A stretch of 28,758 nucleotides of DNA from assembly GCA_900755095.1 (NCBI GenBank), contig CAAEFE010000089.1, positions 1-28,758 on the forward strand, in the 5' to 3' direction. Origin of the DNA: an uncultured Bacteroides sp. Its GTDB lineage: Bacteria > Bacteroidota > Bacteroidia > Bacteroidales > Bacteroidaceae. Shown here one piece after another: positions 16,300-23,652 of this stretch (within the stretch, counting starts at the first letter, position 1; every line of letters begins with the position of its first letter). The notes beneath the pieces are model-generated. The model was not told the DNA's origin and made no database searches. It saw only the letters and a program-made list of their open reading frames with translations. The translations under genes and the position numbers were made by a program.

Positions 16300-17349
16300 T
16301 CAAATCATCTTTAAGTCAATCAATACTCGTTTCGTAAAAGTTGTACGTCCCTTGACATTCATAAAAAGATCATTAAAAAAAAGATCATCAGTCTGAAACT
16401 CTAAGACTTTGGTATAATCAAAATATGGGACATTATATTCACTAAATTCACGAATAAAAGAATCAATGTATATCTCTCTAAATCGCTCTGTAAAATAAGT
16501 AGATAACTTTTTAGACACAGGAGGCATAATAAATACAGGCTTATAGCCTCTCTCGATAATATAATCCAATATCATTTTCATTAATTGCACAGATTGTCTT
16601 CTCGCTTTTTGAAGTTCTAAAGATAAAGGTGCTTCTAAATCTTTAATATTAAATTCTGACTTCCAATTGTCCATCCATAACTTCGCTGTAATTGCATCAA
16701 CACGATTAGTAAGATCAGAATCATACAATATTCTCTTGTCTGGTTTTACATCTCGCAACAAAAATCTCACTGCCAGCCAATTAAACAAAAGTGGATATTT
16801 ATACCAATAGCGAACATGTTTAAATTGTGGTAAATATTTAGCTTGTAAATAATCCAAAACACTATAGAATTTCACCATATAAGACTTATCCTTATATATT
16901 GAAGGAATAAGATAGGCACTAACAGAAGAAAAAGGAACAATAGGAATTAAAACCGTAGCACCTTCTTTCATAAAACTATGATAAAAACGTAACAATTGGT
17001 AATCCATATCTAATCCTTGATTACCAGTAGACCAGTTTGCACCCAATATCAATTTATCATAATCAAACGCAAAACGGGCGGGATTACTACCAACATTAAC
17101 TATCTCAATATTGCGTGTTAAGTTCTTACGATATCCCTGATTTGAAATAAACTGATGCGTAAAAACAAATTGATTTTTCCACCAATTGGTCTTTTTCAAT
17201 AGCCAATTTAAATACAGAAAAAAGACAATCAATACATAAAAAACGAATAAAGTAACAACTACCCAAGTAGAGATAAAGATCGCAAATACAAAGCTTAACA
17301 AAGCAATTAATATTACCGTCTTTTCTTTTTTTCCAATTTGAATTTTCAT
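16300..17349 (-). CDS. Membrane-anchored SGNH-like protein, catalytic residues apparently missing
   Basis: The product has 349 residues. Two transmembrane segments (about 11-30 and 32-50) anchor a soluble domain. IVNVGSNPARFAFDYDKL (about 83-100), NWSTGNQGLDMDYQLL, FIMPPVSKKLS and the end FFNDLFMNVKGRTTFT follow the block order of SGNH-hydrolase-like proteins of polysaccharide loci, which usually show NxGSSH at the start and DxxHLNxxG at the end. Here the position of the nucleophilic Ser is Asn89, that of the Asp is Asn326 and that of the His is Phe329. So this may be a non-catalytic relative or a family with another role. It begins 3 nt after the aldo/keto reductase stop. Assignment is by eye and moderate. 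Confidence 0.5.
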   Translation of the reverse strand: MKIQIGKKEKTVILIALLSFVFAIFISTWVVVTLFVFYVLIVFFLYLNWLLKKTNWWKNQFVFTHQFISNQGYRKNLTRNIEIVNVGSNPARFAFDYDKLILGANWSTGNQGLDMDYQLLRFYHSFMKEGATVLIPIVPFSSVSAYLIPSIYKDKSYMVKFYSVLDYLQAKYLPQFKHVRYWYKYPLLFNWLAVRFLLRDVKPDKRILYDSDLTNRVDAITAKLWMDNWKSEFNIKDLEAPLSLELQKARRQSVQLMKMILDYIIERGYKPVFIMPPVSKKLSTYFTERFREIYIDSFIREFSEYNVPYFDYTKVLEFQTDDLFFNDLFMNVKGRTTFTKRVLIDLKMI

Positions 17350-17352
17350 AAT

Positions 17353-18216
17353 TTAAAATCCTGCACAATTTGATGATTCTGGATGATAACGATAATTCTC
17401 ATTAAGAGCATCTATCAACCTCATATCTTCATTTGAAATATTAAATGTAAACACTCTCTTAATTTCTTCGATATGTTTAGGATTGAACGAACGAAAAAGC
17501 GGAGCTATATTAGATTGCAAATGCCAGCGAAGTACCAAAAGAACTAATGACACTGAATATTTACGAGATAAATCAATTAGTGTTTTGTTATATTTCATTT
17601 TATCAATCATGTTAGCCAATGAAGAACATGCTTGAAGAGCAATTTTATGTTTTTCTGAATAATCCCGTAATTGCAAACATGAGTTAAAAGGATGTATCTC
17701 AGTTTGTATAACATGAGGAACAATGGTAGCACCATACATTCGAAGACGTTCAATATGAAATATCTTAGCATTAGCAATACCAATAGAACGTACTTTGCCC
17801 TTCTTATATGCGTCCTCCAACTGAAGCCAGTTTTCTTCAAAATGATTTTGCACAGGCCAATGAAATAGCATACAATCAAGATAATCAGTTTTCATTGTTT
17901 TCAAACTATCATCCACACATTTATTCATATTCCCGACATACTGCTGATGATTATCAATTTTTGAAGTAATAAAGACTTCCTTTCGTGATATTCCCTCCGC
18001 AGCAAAACGCCTCAAAACGTAACCTATTGTACTTTCACTTTTACCATACGCATGTGATGAATCAAAGGCAACAATACCATTTCTAACAGAAGTTCGAAGA
18101 ATATCATAAAAAAAATCTATTGAATAATTTGTCCATTGATCACAATGAGGAACCCCCTGTATGAGACGAGGCATTTCTACTCCATTGGACAGCACAATAG
18201 TCTTATCAATTTCCAT
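17353..18216 (-). CDS. Aldo/keto reductase
   Basis: The ATG at 18216 gives 287 residues; a longer frame from a TTG at 18240 is less likely. All four catalytic residues of the aldo/keto reductase family can be placed: Asp52 and Tyr57 (FDSSHAYG), Lys86 (ITSKID) and His119 (LFHWP). The family reduces carbonyl groups with NADPH in a TIM barrel. The substrate is unknown; in this locus it could act on a nucleotide sugar, or on a beta-keto or aldehyde intermediate of the carrier-protein cassette. The start overlaps the end of the flippase gene by 11 nt, which implies coupled translation. Confidence 0.85.
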   Translation of the reverse strand: MEIDKTIVLSNGVEMPRLIQGVPHCDQWTNYSIDFFYDILRTSVRNGIVAFDSSHAYGKSESTIGYVLRRFAAEGISRKEVFITSKIDNHQQYVGNMNKCVDDSLKTMKTDYLDCMLFHWPVQNHFEENWLQLEDAYKKGKVRSIGIANAKIFHIERLRMYGATIVPHVIQTEIHPFNSCLQLRDYSEKHKIALQACSSLANMIDKMKYNKTLIDLSRKYSVSLVLLVLRWHLQSNIAPLFRSFNPKHIEEIKRVFTFNISNEDMRLIDALNENYRYHPESSNCAGF

Positions 18217-19750
18217 TTTTACAAATCTTGTTTTTAGCAATTTTCAGCAATTTCCCCCTTGTATTTTGGTCAATTCCTAAATAGAAAATTAAAATAATTT
18301 CAATAGAAACACTTATCAAATAATATAAAAAGAAATATCCTAACCCACTTGAAGCAAGAGAATGTATTATATATACTGGGATAACACTCAAAACAGAAAT
18401 ATACAAACTCTTTCCATATACATATTTATAATGTATAATCTGTGAAAACGGTTTAAATTGACGACTTAAAACGTAAATCTCGGCAACATTACACAAAATC
18501 CCATCTATAAGAAGTACATAGAACGTATAAGAGGCAGGCAATCCACAATGAAGACCTATCCATGCAATTGGTAATGGAGTAAGACCAAAGAAAATTGCCC
18601 AAATATTTATTGTTTTAATATTACCAGTAGAATGAAGGCCTTGAACTACTGGACGTGCTAATGATCTAATTATCAAATAAATCAAAATAATTTTCGTAAA
18701 AAGTTCTGTATCTTCAGGTACTTCCTCTAACCATAATCCAAGAATATAGTCCAAACGAAACAAGAGTGGAAGAATTAATATTAAAAGTAGATAGAAAGAA
18801 TAGAGGGCAGAATCATTTATTAGTTTTACCATCTTCTTGTATTCTTCCTGAGCAAAGTATTTAGTAATTTGTGGTACAACTGCAGTCATGAAGTTTCCTG
18901 TAAATTGCGAGAATGCCCCTTGTACTTGATAACTTATTGCACGTGCTGCATTTACCATTGGGCCAAAGTATATATTTAAAAGAATATTCAGACCTTGACC
19001 TTGTGTTACCACAGAAAGACTTCCAACTACATCCCAACCAGAAAAAGAGAAAATTTCTTTATATATCGATTTATCTTTCACCAACTTCCACTTAGATTCA
19101 TCATACTTCTTCATACAATAAATTCTATATATGATCAAAATAAGCAACTGAATAAAAAGAAGAATTATACTATAAGTGATGAGTGCATCAGACGTATCTA
19201 CCCACAATAAAAAAACTACCATAAGTAACTTCAACGATACCTCTAAAATACTCACATAAGCGTAAACATTCATATTCTCATGGGCTATAATAGAAGCATT
19301 ATATGGTGTCTGAGTTATTTGCATTATAAAAGTGATAATAGATGCTTGATATACTATGTTCACAGCCAATAACCGATTTGCAGGAAATTGAATATACGTA
19401 TTCAAAAACCAAAGCCCCACAGTTTCAGCTAAGACAAAACAAATAAGAGCAATTAGTATATGACAAACTAATGAAACATTGAATACCTGATTCATCTTCT
19501 CAACATTATTGCGTCCTAATTCATAGGCGATAAAGCGTGAAGTTCCTGATGACATCGATCCATTTATAAAAGCTAACATAGCTACTACCCCACCGACTAC
19601 ATTATATAATCCATAATCAGATACGCCCAACACTTGAAGAGCAACTCTTGATGTATAGAGCGCAACCCCCATAGTCAAGAGCATCCTAAAATACAAAAAA
19701 AGAGTATTCTTCGCTATCCGCTTATTATTTACAGAAATTTCTGTCATCAT
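18206..19750 (-). CDS. Wzx-type polysaccharide flippase
   Basis: The product has 514 residues with about twelve to fourteen hydrophobic spans. NTLFLYFRMLLTMGVALYTSRVALQVLGVSDYGLYNVVGGVVAM is the characteristic N-terminus of the polysaccharide transporter branch of the MOP superfamily. It would flip the undecaprenyl-diphosphate-linked repeat unit to the periplasm. The start codon overlaps the ketosynthase stop by 4 nt (ATGATGA, so the start may be 19750 or 19747). The 3' end overlaps the aldo/keto reductase. The position directly after the acyl cassette suggests that decoration happens before flipping. Confidence 0.9.
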   Translation of the reverse strand: MMTEISVNNKRIAKNTLFLYFRMLLTMGVALYTSRVALQVLGVSDYGLYNVVGGVVAMLAFINGSMSSGTSRFIAYELGRNNVEKMNQVFNVSLVCHILIALICFVLAETVGLWFLNTYIQFPANRLLAVNIVYQASIITFIMQITQTPYNASIIAHENMNVYAYVSILEVSLKLLMVVFLLWVDTSDALITYSIILLFIQLLILIIYRIYCMKKYDESKWKLVKDKSIYKEIFSFSGWDVVGSLSVVTQGQGLNILLNIYFGPMVNAARAISYQVQGAFSQFTGNFMTAVVPQITKYFAQEEYKKMVKLINDSALYSFYLLLILILPLLFRLDYILGLWLEEVPEDTELFTKIILIYLIIRSLARPVVQGLHSTGNIKTINIWAIFFGLTPLPIAWIGLHCGLPASYTFYVLLIDGILCNVAEIYVLSRQFKPFSQIIHYKYVYGKSLYISVLSVIPVYIIHSLASSGLGYFFLYYLISVSIEIILIFYLGIDQNTRGKLLKIAKNKICKNGN

Positions 19751-20823
19751 TCTTCGTTATTCACTTCAAACATTTCACAAAAATCAAGATTACCTATGTC
19801 AAGAATTGTTGCCCCCCATGCAAGACCTACACCAAAACCAGCAAGAAGAAGTTTCTTTTTTCCAGAAATAAGAAGAGAACCTAAATTGTGGACGATATTT
19901 ACAGGAATGGTCACTCCGCTTGAGTTTCCATAGTTTTCAACGATATTGCTTGGCATCCTATCACGAGGTACATTTATTTTATCTGCTAACTTCTGAATCA
20001 TGAAACGGTTTGGTTGATGAACCATATAATAATCAATTTCTGACTTTGATGTTCCTGCAGCATCGAGAACATGATGAATCATTTTAGGAACGTTGAGTTG
20101 GATCAGGTTAAAAATTTGGCTGCCATCTTCTACCATGTCATTACGAGAGCGACGATTGCCATCCTTATCTTCTTCAAGTATAGCAGATTGACTGGTAGAA
20201 GGTTCGCGCCAACCACCTGCAGGAATATTTACGGACATAGCACGACCACCATCTACGTTATAGTTACAAAGAATATCACATGGAGCATCACTCTTCTCCA
20301 CAATAGTGATGGAACATGCATCACCTAACATAGGACTAATCTGACGATCATAGCGAGAAACCTTACGACTAAGAATATCTGCATTAAACAAAACGACCTT
20401 GTTAATATTCTGCTGTTCAAGTAACATAAAGGCTTGTATGAGCCCTAGAATATATCCGGCGCACCCTTGTACAATGTCCATACATAATACATCCACTCCC
20501 AAGCCAAGACGCCCTTGAATCAGGTTACAAGTTGGTGGAAGAAAGTAATCCTGACTCTGAGTAACAAGAATCATAGCATCAATATCCTTTTTACATAACT
20601 TTCCTGTAGCAAAAAGATACTCCATACCCTGCACACAAATATCAGATACACAAAGCTCTTTATCAAAAATACGACGCTTGTTATAACCCATAGTAAGCTT
20701 CAATTTTGTAGCCTTTGATTCAGAAAAGTTATAATATTCCAACTCATCATCAAAGTAAATCTCCTTTGATGGAAGCATGGAAAGTATACCCGTAATTTTT
20801 TTATTTTTAAATCGGAAGTCCAT
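19747..20823 (-). CDS. KASIII-like 3-oxoacyl-ACP synthase (FabH-like)
   Basis: The product has 358 residues with the thiolase fold of FabH-type ketosynthases. The triad is complete: Cys121 (DIVQGCAGY), His269 (YMVHQPN) and Asn300 (NYGNSSG). The family condenses an acyl thioester with malonyl-ACP, but several relatives act as acyl transferases to sugars or alcohols. The protein is unlikely to be the housekeeping FabH because it sits in a polysaccharide operon, 2 nt behind an acyl carrier protein gene and overlapping the flippase. Together with the adenylation enzyme it probably makes or moves an acyl group used to decorate the polymer. The substrate is unknown. Confidence 0.85.
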   Translation of the reverse strand: MDFRFKNKKITGILSMLPSKEIYFDDELEYYNFSESKATKLKLTMGYNKRRIFDKELCVSDICVQGMEYLFATGKLCKKDIDAMILVTQSQDYFLPPTCNLIQGRLGLGVDVLCMDIVQGCAGYILGLIQAFMLLEQQNINKVVLFNADILSRKVSRYDRQISPMLGDACSITIVEKSDAPCDILCNYNVDGGRAMSVNIPAGGWREPSTSQSAILEEDKDGNRRSRNDMVEDGSQIFNLIQLNVPKMIHHVLDAAGTSKSEIDYYMVHQPNRFMIQKLADKINVPRDRMPSNIVENYGNSSGVTIPVNIVHNLGSLLISGKKKLLLAGFGVGLAWGATILDIGNLDFCEMFEVNNEE

Positions 20824-20825
20824 AA

Positions 20826-21056
20826 CTATTTTACACCATTTTTAGACAACAATTTCATAATATTGTCGATAGTAGAAAAATTTTCAGGAACAACATCAAG
20901 ACCATCAATATTTATGTTATAAGTTAATTCTAGTTCAGCAACAAGATTAACAACATCTAGAGAATCAATCATACCTTCTTCTATGAAATCTACATCTTCT
21001 GTAAAATCAAACTCCGGACGAAGATTTGTCAAAATCTCAATAATTTGCTCTTTCAT
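20826..21056 (-). CDS. Acyl carrier protein 2
   Basis: The product has 76 residues, a normal carrier-protein length. The phosphopantetheine attachment motif is DSLD with Ser32 (EEGMIDSLDVVNLV), at the start of helix 2. The four-helix pattern and acidic composition agree. It lies 2 nt before the ketosynthase gene, so it is probably that enzyme's dedicated acyl carrier. It differs strongly from the other carrier protein of the locus (23404-23634), which suggests separate jobs. Confidence 0.88.
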   Translation of the reverse strand: MKEQIIEILTNLRPEFDFTEDVDFIEEGMIDSLDVVNLVAELELTYNINIDGLDVVPENFSTIDNIMKLLSKNGVK

Positions 21057-21073
21057 AATTTCATTTTTATCTG

Positions 21074-21874
21074 TTAGACTTTTTTATTTAATAAAACGTA
21101 ATCATAGAGTGATTCAGCTATATACCCATAATGTTTATAGCGTTTTATTGCATTATCATTCGTTGAAATAACCCAGTGCATCTGACGCTTAGTACCTTTT
21201 GCTAAATTCATAAGTGAATGATATAAAAAAGCGCCTATATGTTGGTTTCTATACATCTTATCAACCCACCAAAAACGCAAATACATATTCAGTTTTGATA
21301 ATTCAAATAATATCAAACCTTTAATTTTACTTTCAGCTTTAAATATCAATATCTCCTTTTTACTAATAGCCAATGCTAACTCACCTTTGGTTGGAATTTG
21401 CTCGGATAATGGATCAAAATCTTGATTAAGAATATGATAAATCTCATCTATGTCCTTAATGGTTGCCATATCTGCAATCTTCTCCATCTCATATTGAAGT
21501 GGATACCCAATATGATACATACGATATAGACTCTTGTACTCATAGAAACCAATATTAACCAACGCATCCTTAACAACATTTTCTTTTGCACCAAGAATAT
21601 CAATACTCAATAATTCATTGCAAAACGAAGCCTTTTGTAATGCCGCACAGAGACTATCGGTTGAAGTAGCAGTGAAGAAAAGATGATAAAAATTACCATT
21701 TTCATGCAAAAAGAAAATACATTCTGGAGTCTCATGAACAAAGAATTCTCCAGCTTCTATCCATATAGAGTGTTTCTCTACATTAAGATAAAAATTCGTA
21801 ATAAGCCCTTTACGGAGAGAACGGATTAAACAAGTGAAATTCTGGATCTCCTCTATTGATTTAATTCGAACCAT
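21074..21874 (-). CDS. Two-domain GNAT-family acyltransferase
   Basis: The product has 266 residues. Residues 1 to about 125 form an N-terminal region of unclear fold, and about 130-266 form a GNAT domain. It shows the acyl-donor-binding loop YRNQHIGAFLYHSL (about 208-221), somewhat degenerate against the usual Q/RxxGxG/A, and NDNAIKRYKHYGY (about 239-251), the usual end of GNAT domains. GNAT enzymes take acyl groups from CoA or carrier proteins. Because it overlaps the adenylation gene by 14 nt and sits between two carrier proteins, it is the leading candidate to transfer the activated group onto an amino sugar. Substrate not determined. Confidence 0.75.
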   Translation of the reverse strand: MVRIKSIEEIQNFTCLIRSLRKGLITNFYLNVEKHSIWIEAGEFFVHETPECIFFLHENGNFYHLFFTATSTDSLCAALQKASFCNELLSIDILGAKENVVKDALVNIGFYEYKSLYRMYHIGYPLQYEMEKIADMATIKDIDEIYHILNQDFDPLSEQIPTKGELALAISKKEILIFKAESKIKGLILFELSKLNMYLRFWWVDKMYRNQHIGAFLYHSLMNLAKGTKRQMHWVISTNDNAIKRYKHYGYIAESLYDYVLLNKKV

Positions 21875-23384
21875 TATTTATAAAATCGTTATAATATTTA
21901 CGATCAATTTTGCCACTAGAATTTTGTTTTATCACATCTACACGATGATATTCTGAAGGAAGCATATACTTAGGCACCTTAGTAAGTATAACTTTACGAA
22001 ACTCTATCATATTAGGTTCTTCTTTAGCTTGATAAATAAGAACAATCTTTTTACGCATGAAATCATAAACTACACAACAGTTTTCAATCATTTGGCTAGC
22101 AAGAGCGGCTGTTTCAATTTCACCTAGTTCAATACGATATCCATTGTGTTTAATTTGAGAATCTTTACGTCCTACATACATAATCTCGCCCAGTTCATTT
22201 CTATAAACGATATCGCCAGTACAATAGATGATCTCCGGATAATGTTTGTTCAATGGATTTTGGATAAAAGCTTCTGCCGTTTTTTGAGGATTGTTATAAT
22301 ATCCCAAAGCAAGTGAAGAACCTCGAACACAGAGCTCTCCTTGTTCATTCACAACACAAGGCTTAAAATCTGCATTGAGAATCAACACATCACTATTTTT
22401 GCATGGAAATCCGATAGGTAATGGTTCATCATCATTAAACTCACGTTCTACAGTGTAATAAGTACAATCCACTGTGATTTCAGTAGGACCATAGAGATTA
22501 ACATAACGACATTCCGGCATATTGCGACGCCAATAATTAAGATGTTTATTGGGCATTACCTCACCAGCAAAAAATACATCACGGAGATATTGGGGTTTAC
22601 GGCTATCAAGAATCTTGAAGTTTGCCATGTTAACAAGAACAAACGGCACCCAAAATACAAAAGTAATTTTTTTCTCGTCCAGATACTCCACCAACTTAGC
22701 TGGAAATGCAAAGAATGTATCAGGAATAATATTCAGCGTAGCACCAGTAGCATACATCAGGTAGATATCAAGCGTTGAGTTATCGAAATAAAACGGAGCC
22801 TGATTACCAATTATAGATGTTGAGTCGATATGGAAAGTTTCTATCGCCCAATCAATATAATCTATAACACCACGATGAGATACGACAACCCCTTTAGGGA
22901 TACCTGTTGAACCTGAGGTGAAGATAGAATAAACAGGATCTGTATCAATCTGTTTTTCCATCAACTTCTCTATTGCTATACGCTGAATAGAACTGTCTGT
23001 ATAAGAATTATCAATCACTAAGATCGGACGATCGGTAATTTTCTGTAAATCTGTAAAATGCTCGCTGTCAGTAATAAGTATAGGAGTATCAAGTACTGTA
23101 ATAATTGATTCCACACGACTAGAAGGAGACTTTGTATCAAGAGGCACGTAGAAGTTGCCACTCATACTAAGAGCAGCAAACGCAGTCACTGCATCGCATC
23201 CTTTTGGAATATAAACTCCAACTGGTGAATTCATAATACCATACTGACGAACTTTAGACGCCAAAATATGAGCACGTTCTAGTAATTGTGCAAAAGTTAT
23301 TTCTTTTACACTATCCTGTACAGCTATTTTCTGAGGGTAAGTTTCAGCTGTACGAAGGAGATATTCAATTACGTTTTTCTGCAT
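21861..23384 (-). CDS. Stand-alone adenylation enzyme, amino-acid type (DltA-like)
   Basis: The product has 507 residues, the length of a free adenylation domain. Core motifs run in order: A3 IFTSGSTGIPKG (about 154-165), A4 QAPFYFDNSTLD with Asp201, A5 NLYGPTE (296-302), A7 YCTGD (387-391), A8 GRKDSQIKHNGYRIELGEIE (405-424) and A10 NSSGKIDR with catalytic Lys492. Asp201 matches the Asp that binds the alpha-amino group in DltA and peptide-synthetase adenylation domains, so the substrate is probably an amino acid. It would make the aminoacyl-AMP and load it onto the carrier protein encoded 19 nt upstream. The neighbours are not the dlt operon (no DltB or DltD). Confidence 0.85.
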   Translation of the reverse strand: MQKNVIEYLLRTAETYPQKIAVQDSVKEITFAQLLERAHILASKVRQYGIMNSPVGVYIPKGCDAVTAFAALSMSGNFYVPLDTKSPSSRVESIITVLDTPILITDSEHFTDLQKITDRPILVIDNSYTDSSIQRIAIEKLMEKQIDTDPVYSIFTSGSTGIPKGVVVSHRGVIDYIDWAIETFHIDSTSIIGNQAPFYFDNSTLDIYLMYATGATLNIIPDTFFAFPAKLVEYLDEKKITFVFWVPFVLVNMANFKILDSRKPQYLRDVFFAGEVMPNKHLNYWRRNMPECRYVNLYGPTEITVDCTYYTVEREFNDDEPLPIGFPCKNSDVLILNADFKPCVVNEQGELCVRGSSLALGYYNNPQKTAEAFIQNPLNKHYPEIIYCTGDIVYRNELGEIMYVGRKDSQIKHNGYRIELGEIETAALASQMIENCCVVYDFMRKKIVLIYQAKEEPNMIEFRKVILTKVPKYMLPSEYHRVDVIKQNSSGKIDRKYYNDFINNGSN

Positions 23385-23403
23385 ATTGAAAGTTTATTCG
23401 AAC

Positions 23404-23634
23404 TTATAATTTTTCTTTAACCACATTAAAAAGGTCGTCAATCGTTTCAGCAGCCATTACCTCATCTCCTGTAATAATGACGTGATATTTTTCATCAATC
23501 ATAGAAATGAGGAGAAGGACTGCAAGCGATGACCACTCGTCAAGAAGTTTAAACTCAGTATCAGCAGCAAAATATGACCTGTCAGTATCTTCAAACTGAG
23601 AAGCTACATTATCAATAAAATTATTTAATTCCAT
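23404..23634 (-). CDS. Acyl/aminoacyl carrier protein 1
   Basis: The product has 76 residues in a four-helix carrier-protein pattern. The attachment site reads LLDEWSSLAVLL, so Ser36 stands where DSL is usual and the preceding Asp is a Ser. This EWSS form is common in carrier proteins of polysaccharide loci. It lies immediately before the adenylation gene and is likely its partner. A phosphopantetheinyl transferase gene is not visible in the window, so activation would rely on a chromosomal enzyme elsewhere. Confidence 0.8.
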   Translation of the reverse strand: MELNNFIDNVASQFEDTDRSYFAADTEFKLLDEWSSLAVLLLISMIDEKYHVIITGDEVMAAETIDDLFNVVKEKL

Positions 23635-23652
23635 ATATTATCTTTTTGAGAT

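Noticed and set aside
19747..20823. Housekeeping fabH
   Set aside because: Embedded in the polysaccharide operon with 2-nt and overlapping spacing, and no fatty-acid synthesis neighbours such as rpmF or plsX.
21861..23384. Complete D-alanylation (dlt) operon
   Set aside because: The adenylation and carrier genes resemble DltA and DltC, but no DltB-type membrane acyltransferase or DltD is adjacent.
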